The translations under genes were made by a program, and so were the position numbers. This document shows, in pieces, positions 7,096-13,247 of a stretch of 18,881 bases of DNA; the stretch's first letter is position 1, and every line of letters starts with the position of its first letter. Source of the stretch: Neorhizobium sp. UBA7851 (GTDB lineage Bacteria; Pseudomonadota; Alphaproteobacteria; Rhizobiales; Rhizobiaceae); NCBI GenBank assembly GCA_002500765.1, contig DLSX01000234.1, positions 1 through 18,881 of the forward strand. The letters run 5' to 3'. The notes beneath the pieces were generated by a model. That model was not told the DNA's origin, searched no databases, and saw only the letters and a program-made list of their open reading frames with translations.

Positions 7096-7121
7096 TTTGT
7101 CAGGGATAATCCCGAGACAAA
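7096..7121. repeat. Dyad TTTGTC-GGGAT/ATCCC-GACAAA
   Basis: TTTGTC (7096-7101) and GACAAA (7116-7121) flank GGGAT (7103-7107) and ATCCC (7109-7113), centred on a single A. The near-absent loop makes an RNA hairpin unlikely to use the inner pairs, so an operator for a dimeric regulator is the better reading. It lies about 100-125 bp upstream of the response-regulator start. Confidence 0.45.
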
Positions 7122-7216
7122 CATTTGCTATGAAATTCACGTCAATGTCGCGTTGAAGGATTTGCGTTGCATTTCCCGGTCAACTGGTAGGGCACGGCTC
7201 CGTCATCGACGTTGGC

Positions 7217-7243
7217 GCTGTGAAATGAACCACCTTTCACAGC
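7217..7243. repeat. Perfect 9-bp inverted repeat GCTGTGAAA/TTTCACAGC
   Basis: GCTGTGAAA (7217-7225) and TTTCACAGC (7235-7243) are perfect inverted copies separated by 9 nt. No T-run follows on either strand, so it is not an intrinsic terminator. It could be an operator or the stem of a small RNA. Confidence 0.55.
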
Positions 7244-7385
7244 TATACGCTTGGAAGCGCAGCCGTAGATCCGGTTCGATCTCGACCTCCAGTCAAGACC
7301 CCCCGCCGGTTGCGCTTCCAGCCCCAGGACTTGCATTAGGCACCATGTCTTTCTTTGACCGCCCGCCTGCCCTAAATCCCTTTTT

Positions 7386-7413
7386 GCGGATTTCCTCAAA
7401 CCGGAAGATCCGC
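7386..7413 (+). repeat. Leader hairpin before the lipoprotein gene
   Basis: GCGGAT-TTCC (7386-7395) pairs with GGAA-ATCCGC (7403-7413, one bulged G at 7407) around the loop TCAAACC. The stem ends 22 nt before the lipoprotein ATG and 7 nt before its GAAGGA ribosome-binding site, so it could influence translation or message stability. Confidence 0.45.
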
Positions 7414-7435
7414 GTCGGTTGAAGGATGCTATCCA

Positions 7436-7732
7436 ATGAAAAGATTGCTTGTCATGGCCATTGCGGCAATTGCGCTGACGGCCTGTGAATCCACGGGCAA
7501 TCCGGAGTTTCGTGCGATCGATTACGGGCCGGGCATCGTGCCGATCGCCGGCAGCCTTACCTACCGCGGGCAACCAAGAGGCCGCTTTGCCAACATGCCG
7601 GTGGGCTACACCTTTACTCATGAGTTCTACAGCAGCTTTGGAAGCCGTGTCGAAGAACGTTACCGTGTTCTCGAGGATGGCAGCCTCGACATCTACAGCC
7701 GCAGGATCACACCGATCAACATCAGCCGCTGA
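7436..7732 (+). CDS. Small putative outer-membrane lipoprotein
   Basis: This encodes 98 residues with a lipoprotein signal peptide: MKRLLVMAIAAIALTAC, lipobox L-T-A-C with Cys17 as the lipidated residue. The following Glu18-Ser19, rather than Asp, fits outer-membrane sorting. The mature part is about 82 residues, rich in Tyr, Gly and Arg, with likely beta structure (VPIAGSLTYRGQPRGRFANM; YTFTHEFYSSFGSRVEERY). I do not recognise a named family. The ribosome-binding site GAAGGA (7421-7426) lies 9 nt before the ATG. A longer minus-strand frame over the same region is rejected because this frame carries a complete signal peptide and ribosome-binding site. Confidence 0.82.
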   Translation: MKRLLVMAIAAIALTACESTGNPEFRAIDYGPGIVPIAGSLTYRGQPRGRFANMPVGYTFTHEFYSSFGSRVEERYRVLEDGSLDIYSRRITPINISR

Positions 7733-7831
7733 TCTGTGCCCTGCAGGGACAAAGTGTCGAAGCAGGCCAGTTGGCGGAACTGAAGGCTGCAGCAATCGTT
7801 TTCCTGCAAGGCGCAGAAAACGGAGTCAGTC

Positions 7832-8011
7832 ATGGCCGAAGACAGAGACGCACGCGAAGCGATCGAACGCGGCAGCGCGAATACCGGAGCCGGCCGCCAC
7901 CCCGCTGCAGGCCCCCATGCCAAGGATCACCTGACCGATCACAACAAGACACCGGGCACAGGCTCCCTTCCGGCAAAAGACAGCAAGGACACCGATTCCG
8001 GCCCCGAGTGA
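7832..8011 (+). CDS. Small hydrophilic hypothetical protein (59 aa)
   Basis: This encodes 59 residues from ATG 7832 to TGA 8009-8011, with the ribosome-binding site GGAG at 7822-7825. It begins MAEDRDAREAIERGSANTG and is almost devoid of hydrophobic residues: it is rich in Asp, Lys, His, Gly and Pro (HAKDHLTDHNKTPGTGS), has no Cys or Trp, and is probably unstructured. Codon third positions are GC-rich as in true genes of this window. Its function is unknown. The composition resembles hydrophilin-type or stress-related small proteins, but that is only a resemblance. It sits between the lipoprotein and the hemoglobin gene on the same strand. Confidence 0.6.
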   Translation: MAEDRDAREAIERGSANTGAGRHPAAGPHAKDHLTDHNKTPGTGSLPAKDSKDTDSGPE

Positions 8012-8156
8012 TCCACATGAGACGCAAGCTTCCAGCGGGTCTATTTCCGGCATCGGGCAATCTCATCAATCCACTTGCCCGCCTCCTTCACGCCCGTTAA
8101 CACCGTGTGGCGACAATACGGCCAATACGGCGGGCAAGGTGGGCGGGCAAGGCGGA

Positions 8157-8546
8157 ATGACGGGAGAAACCATCACCCTCTACGAGGCGATCGGCGGCGA
8201 CACCAAGGTGCGCGCGCTGGCCAGGCGTTTCTACGAGTTGATGGATACGCTGCCCGAAGCCAGGAACTGCCGGGCCATCCATCCGCAAAGCCTGGAAAGC
8301 AGCGAAGCCAAGCTCTACGACTATCTGACCGGTTATCTTGGCGGCCCTCCGGTCTATGTTGAGAAATACGGACATCCACGCCTGCGCTCCCGCCATTTCG
8401 GCGCAGGTATCGGGCCGGCGGAGCGGGATGAATGGCTGCTCTGCTTCCGGCGCGCACTGGATGAAACCATCGACAACCCGAAACTTCGCGACATCATCTG
8501 GCCGCCGATCGAACGGCTTGGCCACCACATGCAGAACAGGGAATAA
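8157..8546 (+). CDS. Group II truncated hemoglobin (trHbO)
   Basis: This encodes 129 residues from ATG 8157; a GTG at 8139 would add six and is less likely. The 2-on-2 globin signature is complete: TyrB10 = Tyr26 (RRFYELMD), HisCD1 = His42 (RAIHPQSLE), proximal HisF8 = His80 (GHPRLRSRHF) and TrpG8 = Trp93 (ERDEWLLCF). TrpG8 defines group II. These numbers agree with what I recall for the structurally studied Agrobacterium tumefaciens protein, which also supports the chosen start. Such globins bind O2 and NO tightly; roles in NO or peroxide detoxification or in redox sensing have been proposed. The ribosome-binding site GGCGGA immediately precedes the ATG, within two short tandem repeats (CAATACGGC twice at 8114-8131; GGGCAAGG twice, 13 bp apart). 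A membrane-protein gene follows after 4 nt. Confidence 0.95.
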   Translation: MTGETITLYEAIGGDTKVRALARRFYELMDTLPEARNCRAIHPQSLESSEAKLYDYLTGYLGGPPVYVEKYGHPRLRSRHFGAGIGPAERDEWLLCFRRALDETIDNPKLRDIIWPPIERLGHHMQNRE

Positions 8547-8550
8547 ACTC

Positions 8551-8919
8551 TTGGAAAGTCTGGCGAAATTTCGGCCGTTGATTCTGTTTGTCAGCGGGCT
8601 GATGGGCCTGTCGGGGGTGGCGCTGGCCGCTGCTGCAAGCCATGGCGGCGACACGTATTTCCTCGGCAATGCATCGACCATGTGCTTGGCCCACGCCCCT
8701 GTCCTTCTCGCGCTTTATGTGGGCCACGGCACCTTCAGGACGGCAACATTGTCCGCCTTCGTCCTCGGTCTTGGTACGATCCTGTTTGCCGGCGATCTCG
8801 TCGCACGACACTATCTTGGGGATCGGCTTTTCCCGTTTGCGGCACCACTGGGCGGCACACTGATGCTGCTTGGCTGGCTGTTGATCGCAGCGGGCGCGCT
8901 CTTCGGCCGCCGCGCCTGA
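8551..8919 (+). CDS. DUF423 family membrane protein (YgdD-like)
   Basis: This encodes 122 residues from a TTG start at 8551, with AGGGA at 8538-8542 as ribosome-binding site inside the end of the hemoglobin gene. The longer frame running back to 8338 overlaps that gene and is a shadow. There are four hydrophobic helices: PLILFVSGLMGLSGVALAAA; MCLAHAPVLLALYVGHG; ATLSAFVLGLGTILFAGDL; PLGGTLMLLGWLLIAAGALF. Conserved features of the family are visible: the G.SGV.LAA...HG start, a FAGDL motif and the PLGG...GW end. DUF423 proteins are small inner-membrane proteins of unknown function. The 4-nt gap and the non-ATG start suggest translational coupling to hemoglobin. Confidence 0.88.
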   Translation: MESLAKFRPLILFVSGLMGLSGVALAAAASHGGDTYFLGNASTMCLAHAPVLLALYVGHGTFRTATLSAFVLGLGTILFAGDLVARHYLGDRLFPFAAPLGGTLMLLGWLLIAAGALFGRRA

Positions 8920-8929
8920 CCAATGTCGC

Positions 8930-8952
8930 TTCCGCCGGCTCTACCGGCGGAA
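8930..8952. terminator. Hairpin between convergent genes
   Basis: TTCCGCCGG (8930-8938) and CCGGCGGAA (8944-8952) form a perfect 9-bp stem with a 5-nt loop, between the DUF423 stop codon (+) and overlapping the stop codon of the minus-strand 73-residue gene. There is no T-run on either side, so termination would be non-canonical; it may instead protect 3' ends. Confidence 0.45.
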
Positions 8953-9162
8953 CAAAAGCACCTTGCCCGCTTCCCATGACGGAACGGTCGTGGCGCTCAC
9001 CGTGGCATGGGCGGGAAAACGGATGACATTGTCATTGTGCCGGTCTTCCCGGCAGCGGCTGGCCAGGATCTCGTAAAGCTCCGGCACCAGTCCCTCACCA
9101 TTCTGCTCCGCCAGCTTGTGCAGGCCGATAAACAGGCTGGTGTCAGGACGCTCGTCTCTCAT
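8941..9162 (-). CDS. Small hypothetical protein overlapping the DUF2325 gene
   Basis: This encodes 73 residues starting MRDERPDTSLFIGLHKLAEQ. A good ribosome-binding site (AAGGA) lies about 8 nt upstream, within the 3' end of the DUF2325 gene, whose last 20 nt it overlaps; the two are surely cotranslated. The protein has one Cys (ASRCREDRH), a helical first half (GLVPELYEILASRC) and a C-terminal part with several Val and Thr residues (RFPAHATVSATTVPSWEAGKVLLFRR). No family was recognised. The tight overlap suggests a functional partnership with DUF2325. Confidence 0.75.
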   Translation of the reverse strand: MRDERPDTSLFIGLHKLAEQNGEGLVPELYEILASRCREDRHNDNVIRFPAHATVSATTVPSWEAGKVLLFRR

Positions 9163-9556
9163 CGTTTTTTTCCTTCATCGTCTGAAGCGCACGTTCAAGG
9201 CTCGATTTCGAGCCGTTGCGCAGCGGGACGAAGGTGACGCCGAACTTCTTGCAGCCCGTCTTCACCCTCAGACACGCATCGTGGCTGATACAGTCGATGG
9301 GGCAGAAAACGCAGTCGACGGAAGGCAGAACGGTATCGATGCGGGAAACCGCCTCGCGCAGACCGCCATCATGATGGATCAGTTCAGCACCGTGGCGGGT
9401 CGCGATCGCACGCAAGTGAGCCACCTGACAGTCACGGCCGCCGACATAGAGGAAGCTGCGGACATCGATCGCGTCGCGGTCAGGTTTTGCCTGCTGGGTT
9501 GCAGCCGCAGCCTCGTTCGCGCCGCCGTTCTTCCGTTTCTGCTTCTTCGCCATCAC
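9143..9556 (-). CDS. DUF2325 domain protein with Cys-rich motif
   Basis: This encodes 137 residues; ATG 9556 or the adjacent ATG 9553 may start it. Residues 1-30 are basic then Ala-rich (KKQKRKNGGANEAAAATQQ) and probably disordered. The DUF2325 core begins at SFLYVGGRDCQVAHLR (35-49) and runs to GVTFVPLRNGSKSSLERAL (106-124). HHDGG at 61-65 is also typical. A cluster of Cys82, Cys85, Cys89, His92, Cys95 and Cys102 (DCVFCPIDCISHDACLRVK) could bind a metal, an iron-sulfur cluster or haem. The family has no established function. It is the first gene of a two-gene overlapping pair. A DNA- or RNA-binding role for the basic tail is only a guess. Confidence 0.85.
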   Translation of the reverse strand: MMAKKQKRKNGGANEAAAATQQAKPDRDAIDVRSFLYVGGRDCQVAHLRAIATRHGAELIHHDGGLREAVSRIDTVLPSVDCVFCPIDCISHDACLRVKTGCKKFGVTFVPLRNGSKSSLERALQTMKEKNDERRAS

Positions 9557-9716
9557 GCCTCGCCTGATCGATTCTCATCTCGGGAACCTTCGGTGAGCGG
9601 CACCATAGATAAGTTGACTATCAGAGTAAAGATTAAACGTGAGGACAATACTCATATTTATTGAGGGGCAGGATGACAATTGGAAGCAGCGGCAGATCGC
9701 CTGCCCCCATCTCTGT

Positions 9717-10040
9717 TTACAAGCGGCTCTCGACAGACGTCATGCGGATTCCGACAAAATTATCCCGGTCGTCGGAAACGATCTCGCCATAGCCGATCGT
9801 CTGTCCGTTGACCTGGATTTCGACCGGCTCGCCGAAGCGCTTGTCCAGTCTGAACCAGGATCCCTGTTTTGTGGCAGCCAGCTGGGCGACGGAAACCTTT
9901 GCCCTGCCGATCACGACCTGCACCTCGACCGGGATATCGCCGAGGCGCGCACGAGACGGCTGTGGTTGCGTCGAGCTTTCTTCGGATATCGGAAATTCAG
10001 GAAACATGGGAGACGGCTTGCCGGCAGCATCGTCGATCAT
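9717..10040 (-). CDS. Orphan FliN-like (SpoA domain) protein
   Basis: This encodes 107 residues from ATG 10040, preceded by AAGGTG; a longer frame from 10079 is rejected because of this ribosome-binding site. Residues 1-32 are Pro/Ser-rich and likely flexible. Residues 33-103 fit a SpoA domain as in flagellar switch protein FliN: LGDIPVEVQVVIGRAKVSVA, then GSWFRLDKRFGEPVEIQVNG, then IGYGEIVS...FVGIRMT. FliN forms the lower C-ring of the flagellar motor with FliM and FliG, and SpoA domains also occur in type III secretion sorting platforms. No other flagellar or secretion gene is visible here, so it is a stand-alone copy. A perfect CtrA-type site lies 91 bp upstream, which fits motility control. 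It could be a second FliN, a modulator of the switch, or a relic; the domain appears intact. Confidence 0.82.
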   Translation of the reverse strand: MIDDAAGKPSPMFPEFPISEESSTQPQPSRARLGDIPVEVQVVIGRAKVSVAQLAATKQGSWFRLDKRFGEPVEIQVNGQTIGYGEIVSDDRDNFVGIRMTSVESRL

Positions 10041-10130
10041 AATGGTCACCTTCTGAAATATGTGTGGGGCGCGACTCACTCAAAAATAAACGCCCCGACA
10101 CCCCACTTCGCCCTGCACCGGCAGTGACGC

Positions 10131-10146
10131 TTAACGATCCGTTAAC
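10131..10146. promoter_or_regulatory. Perfect CtrA-type binding site TTAA-N7-TTAAC
   Basis: TTAACGATCCGTTAAC matches the alphaproteobacterial CtrA consensus at every fixed position; read on the minus strand it is TTAA-N7-TTAAG, one mismatch. It lies 91-106 bp upstream of the FliN-like start. CtrA commonly controls flagellar and c-di-GMP genes. A GANTC site (GACTC, 10073-10077), the target of the cell-cycle methylase CcrM, lies between the box and the gene. Confidence 0.6.
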
Positions 10147-10169
10147 ATCCACAATTGACGGATCATTAA
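10131..10169. repeat. 12-bp inverted repeat containing the CtrA box
   Basis: TTAACGATCCGT (10131-10142) and ACGGATCATTAA (10158-10169) are inverted copies with one mismatch, which becomes a U-G pair in minus-strand RNA, around a 15-nt loop. No T-run follows. The second arm holds another TTAA, so the pair may be two regulator sites facing each other. Confidence 0.6.
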
Positions 10170-10197
10170 GATGCAAATCCGACAAAGGATCGCAAAA

Positions 10198-10626
10198 TCA
10201 GCCATTATTCCCGGTCCGCATTGTGCGGGTCCGTACGACTGTCGAGGCCCGCATCCGCTTGAGCGCCGTCAGCGGCAACCCGCCCTTGGCCAAGGCATTG
10301 ATGAAAAAAGTATCTTCCGGTTGGGAAAAGACGACGACCATCTTGTCCTTCATCACATTCCGCTTGGCGCAGGTGAAGAACACCTCGTTATTGCCGAGGC
10401 TGAGATAGAAGTGGTCGGGCAGAAACTCGACAGCGCCGGCGTGGACGAGAGCACCTGTCTCGCAGAGACCGACGATACGGACCTGCAGGCTGGAAAAGGA
10501 CTTTACGCCACCATTTGGATAGACCGCACGCGCCACGAGATTGGTCTTGCGATAACGGACCTTCGGGTTGTCGTTCGCCCCGTAGAACTGCGCAAGGTAG
10601 TGGCGAGGCTTGCTGTTTTGCAACAT
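10198..10626 (-). CDS. Degenerate PilZ-like domain protein
   Basis: This encodes 142 residues from ATG 10626; the longer frame upstream is unlikely because a promoter lies at 10660-10688. The sequence RYRKTNLVARAVYPNG, then LQVRIVGLCETGALVHAG, then a beta-rich segment (DHFYLSLGNNEVFFTCAKRN) follows the order of a PilZ domain. The c-di-GMP-binding motifs are altered: the RxxxR element is not cleanly present, and the (D/N)xSxxG motif reads GLCETG. Binding may therefore be lost or changed. The C-terminus is basic (ALKRMRASTVVRTRTMRTGN). It precedes the FliN-like gene on the same strand by 157 bp, with the CtrA box between them. PilZ proteins such as YcgR act on the flagellar switch, so the pairing is suggestive. 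Confidence 0.6.
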   Translation of the reverse strand: MLQNSKPRHYLAQFYGANDNPKVRYRKTNLVARAVYPNGGVKSFSSLQVRIVGLCETGALVHAGAVEFLPDHFYLSLGNNEVFFTCAKRNVMKDKMVVVFSQPEDTFFINALAKGGLPLTALKRMRASTVVRTRTMRTGNNG

Positions 10627-10659
10627 ACGGCGACCCGGAATAGTTAAAACAATCCTAAC

Positions 10660-10688
10660 ACTGTACCGTAGCGGGAAAATCCGTTCAA
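10660..10688 (-). promoter_or_regulatory. Sigma70-type promoter of the PilZ-like gene
   Basis: On the minus strand TTGAAC (10688-10683) and TACAGT (10665-10660) are separated by exactly 17 nt, each matching four of six consensus bases. Transcription would begin near 10653, giving a leader of about 27 nt before ATG 10626. This also supports the chosen start. Confidence 0.55.
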
Positions 10689-10971
10689 TTATCAGATTTA
10701 GGGGTAATTTCAGCAACTTAACATGTACGCACAAACATGGATCCGTTACGCCGGAGCATAGCTGCACCATACCCGGGTCAGTGCGAGCTCGTGCGCTAAC
10801 CGCGCTCTATGCGATTGAAAGGAAACAAACTTGCCGGAGCAGCCTCGGAAGATAAGGGCCTGCACCATGGCAGCGCAGGAACTCTGGCCGCGCCTTTAGA
10901 CCGATAACCGGACGGCCTGCCGGCTTGCGGCACCGGCATCAACCTTGCGGATGACGGTTACCGATGCAGTT

Positions 10972-10997
10972 GCGACCCTTGCCCTTGCAAGGGTCGC
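10972..10997 (-). terminator. Strong stem-loop after acuI
   Basis: GCGACCCTTGC and GCAAGGGTCGC form a perfect 11-bp stem with a 4-nt loop, beginning 24 nt past the acuI stop codon. No T-run follows on the minus strand (AACTGCATCGG), so it is a terminator without the usual tail or an RNA 3' stabiliser. Confidence 0.5.
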
Positions 10998-11021
10998 ATA
11001 ACAGGATGCGCCAAATGCGCC

Positions 11022-12017
11022 TCAGGCGGTCACGTCGATGACGACCCGTCCGCGGATCTTTCCGTCGACGATGGCCTGGGCAAGTTCCGGCAGTTTCGAC
11101 ATCGGCTCGACCGTCGTCATGGCGTCCAGTTTTGCCTTGTCCATATCACGGGCAAGCCTATTCCATGCGGCAAGCCGCTGCTCCTTCTGAGCCATGACGG
11201 AATCGACGCCGATTAGGGTGACGCTGCGCAGGATATGCGGCAGCACGGTTGCCGGAAGATCCGCACCGCCCGCGAGACCGCATGCAGCAATCGCTCCGCC
11301 ACGCACGGTCTGCGCCAGCGCATTGGCAAGCGTCATGGAACCGACGCTGTCGATGCCGCCCGTCCACCTTTCCTTCTGCAACGGCCCGCCCTTCTGCTGC
11401 AGTTCGGCCCGATCTATGAATTTCGTTGCGCCGAGGGATTGCAGATAGGCATGCGTTTCAGGCCGCCCGGTCGAGGCCGTGACATTATAGCCGCGGGCGG
11501 AAAGCAGCGCGATTGCCACCGACCCCACGCCGCCGGCAGCACCCGTCACCAGCACCTCGCCCTCACCCGGCTTGATCGCACCCCATTTTTCCAGGACGTC
11601 GACGCAAAGCGCGGATGTATAACCGGCCGTACCGATCGCCATTGCCTGCTGCAGGGAAAATGCTTCCGGCAGCGGGATCAGCCATTCGGCCTTCACGCGC
11701 TGGTAGCGCCCGTATGCACCCGGTTCGGTTTCCGAAAGGCCCCATCCGTTCACGATCACCTTGTCACCCGGCTTCCAGTCAGCAGACCGGGACTCGATCA
11801 CTGTACCGGAAATATCGATCCCGGCGATCAACGGGGTGCGGCGTGCGATACGGCCCTTGCCGGTGATGGCCAGCCCGTCCTTGTAGTTCAGCGTCGAGTA
11901 GGCGATCTCGACGAGGACATCGTTGTCGGGCAGCTCATTGACCGCGACCTCTTTGAAGACACCTGCCGGCTTGCCGTCGACAGTGTCGATAACCATCGCC
12001 TTGAACGTTTCAACCAT
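11022..12017 (-). CDS. acuI: Acrylyl-CoA reductase AcuI / YhdH family
   Basis: This encodes 331 residues, the usual length, from ATG 12017 with GGAG 7 nt before it. It is a zinc-free medium-chain dehydrogenase/reductase. The catalytic domain has the family stretch AYSTLNYKDGLAITGKG (39-55) and PLIAGIDISGTV (62-73). The Rossmann part has VTGAAGGVGSVAIALL (157-172) and STGRPE (182-187), an NADP-type site. WTGGIDSVG is also characteristic. AcuI reduces acrylyl-CoA to propionyl-CoA with NADPH, in 3-hydroxypropionate use and in DMSP/acrylate detoxification. Many bacteria without DMSP metabolism keep it to remove reactive acrylyl-CoA. It appears to be a single-gene unit. The more general annotation, YhdH-type quinone oxidoreductase, refers to the same family. 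Confidence 0.92.
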   Translation of the reverse strand: MVETFKAMVIDTVDGKPAGVFKEVAVNELPDNDVLVEIAYSTLNYKDGLAITGKGRIARRTPLIAGIDISGTVIESRSADWKPGDKVIVNGWGLSETEPGAYGRYQRVKAEWLIPLPEAFSLQQAMAIGTAGYTSALCVDVLEKWGAIKPGEGEVLVTGAAGGVGSVAIALLSARGYNVTASTGRPETHAYLQSLGATKFIDRAELQQKGGPLQKERWTGGIDSVGSMTLANALAQTVRGGAIAACGLAGGADLPATVLPHILRSVTLIGVDSVMAQKEQRLAAWNRLARDMDKAKLDAMTTVEPMSKLPELAQAIVDGKIRGRVVIDVTA

Positions 12018-12130
12018 TTCGTCACTCCAATAACTTTGATCTACGGACCGGTATTTAGGGCCGCTGCAAGATCCGGCTATTGATGCAGGTCACGATAGCC
12101 GAAACCGGAGACCATGCGATACTATCGGTT

Positions 12131-12355
12131 ATGGCAAAACCTGACTCTTCTAACTGTCTGATATCAAATGAAGCGGACGACAACAGCGAGTCTGGCCGCC
12201 CGGAAGATGCGACTCTAGATATCGCGCCTCTCGACCTGTTGCGCGCGATTGTCGGCGTCGCGACCATCAGGCCAGAACTCGGGTGGAAAAAGCACACCGA
12301 GACGCTTATCTCGTTATTGCTGAAGGGTAGCCAGAACCTGCGGCAATCTTCTTAG
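12131..12355 (+). CDS. Doubtful small hypothetical protein
   Basis: The frame encodes 74 residues from ATG 12131; ATG 12083 would add 16. Neither has a ribosome-binding site. The first half is acidic and polar (SNEADDNSESGRPEDATLD); the second is helical and more convincing (IAPLDLLRAIVGVATIRPEL, then GWKKHTETLISLLLKGSQ). GC at third codon positions is high in the second half. No family was recognised. A competing minus-strand frame exists but lacks a ribosome-binding site too. It is divergent from acuI and convergent with the SDR gene. Confidence 0.4.
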   Translation: MAKPDSSNCLISNEADDNSESGRPEDATLDIAPLDLLRAIVGVATIRPELGWKKHTETLISLLLKGSQNLRQSS

Positions 12356-12407
12356 GGACAATCGTCACATCATGCGCGCCTAAACTGCGTGTTCATCTCA
12401 ACCTGAA

Positions 12408-12421
12408 GTTGGCATGCCAAC
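12408..12421. repeat. 14-bp perfect palindrome GTTGGCATGCCAAC
   Basis: This perfect dyad lies 80 bp beyond the 3' end of the SDR gene at 12501 and 53 bp after the doubtful small ORF. It contains an SphI-like GCATGC centre. It could be an operator, but no promoter is obvious next to it. Confidence 0.5.
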
Positions 12422-12500
12422 CTAATCCTAGATGTCGACTCGGCAAACGAGCGATCGACGAGTCCCAGTCTCTTACCGTCTTCGATATGAACATGCGGTG

Positions 12501-13247
12501 TCAGACTTGCGCAGCACCACCGTCAACGAAGACCTCGCTGCCGGTCATGAAGCTGCTGTCATCTGACGCAAGGAAAAGCGCCACGGCCGCGGTCTCATCT
12601 GGACTGCCGAGACGACCGATCGGCGTCTGCCGGGCGAGGCTTTCAAGCAGTGCTGCTTCTTCTTCAGCGTTCGCAAGGCCCTTGAGCCCAGGCGTCTCGG
12701 TAGACCCGGGAGACAATACGTTTACCCGGATGCCTGAGTCCTTGAGGTCAAGCGCCCAGCTCCGGGCGAAGTTGCGGACCGCAGCCTTCGTCGCGCTGTA
12801 AACGCTGAATGCTTCCCCTCCGATCGACCCGGTCGTCGATCCGGTGAGGATGATCGATCCGCCAGCGTGCATGAGAGGCAGCGCTTTCTGCACAGTAAAC
12901 AGAGTACCCTTGACGTTGACGCTGAACGTCAGATCGAACGACGCCTCGTCGATCTCGCCAAGAGCAGCGAAAGTGCCCAATCCGGCATTGGCGAAGAGGA
13001 CGTCGATCCTTCCGCTCTTGGCGCGGACAGTCTCGAACACCCGATCGAGATCGCCAAGTCGCGAAACATCGCCCTGCACCGCAGTAACTCCAGCGCCGAT
13101 CATTTCGATCGCTTTGTCCAGTTCCTCCTGGCGGCGGCCGACGATGAAGACCTCCGCCCCTTCTGCCACAAACCGTTTGGCAGTTGCCAAACCGATCCCA
13201 CTGTTGCCGCCTGTCACCACAGCAATTTTTCCTTTGAGCCTGTCCAT
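12501..13247 (-). CDS. Short-chain dehydrogenase/reductase (SDR 1)
   Basis: This encodes 248 residues, a classical SDR. The coenzyme motif is TGGNSGIG (12-19), followed by GRR at 37-39 after strand beta-2, which suggests NADP(H). NAG is at 87-89, Asn111 in SVNVKG, and the catalytic Ser137, Tyr150 and Lys154 are in YSATK. The end (GSEVFVDGGAAQV) is standard for the family. The ribosome-binding site GGAGA lies 6 nt before the ATG. The substrate cannot be read from the sequence. It is the last gene of the minus-strand block headed by the LysR gene, but a 101-bp gap from the acetyltransferase may hold a separate promoter. It resembles glucose/ribitol dehydrogenase-type SDRs common in soil bacteria. 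Confidence 0.92.
   Translation of the reverse strand: MDRLKGKIAVVTGGNSGIGLATAKRFVAEGAEVFIVGRRQEELDKAIEMIGAGVTAVQGDVSRLGDLDRVFETVRAKSGRIDVLFANAGLGTFAALGEIDEASFDLTFSVNVKGTLFTVQKALPLMHAGGSIILTGSTTGSIGGEAFSVYSATKAAVRNFARSWALDLKDSGIRVNVLSPGSTETPGLKGLANAEEEAALLESLARQTPIGRLGSPDETAAVALFLASDDSSFMTGSEVFVDGGAAQV

Larger units (their letters stand above)
6998..7435. other. Divergent intergenic region: regulator operon / lipoprotein
   Basis: This 438-bp gap lies between the divergently read response regulator (-) and lipoprotein (+). It holds three separate inverted repeats (7096-7121, 7217-7243 and 7386-7413) and an isolated GTAAC at 7043-7047. Frames open across it lack ribosome-binding sites and protein-like composition. 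No confident promoter was identified. Confidence 0.5.
10627..11021. other. Intergenic region between PilZ-like gene and acuI
   Basis: This 395-bp stretch has no supported gene. It contains the PilZ-like promoter (10660-10688), a short hairpin TGCCGG/CCGGCA around 10919-10939 and the strong stem at 10972-10997. Short frames in the middle lack ribosome-binding sites. Confidence 0.5.

Noticed and set aside
7142..7795. Long minus-strand frame (217 residues) across the lipoprotein gene
   Set aside because: It is a shadow: the plus strand has a complete lipoprotein signal peptide and ribosome-binding site, while this frame has an unusual residue mix and no ribosome-binding site.
9665..9707. Inverted repeat GGGGCAGG/CCTGCCCC after the FliN-like gene
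   Set aside because: An 8-bp stem with a 27-nt loop and no T-run is too weak to call a terminator.
10809..10907. Possible 32-residue ORF between the PilZ-like gene and acuI
   Set aside because: It has no ribosome-binding site and is too short to judge; nothing else supports it.
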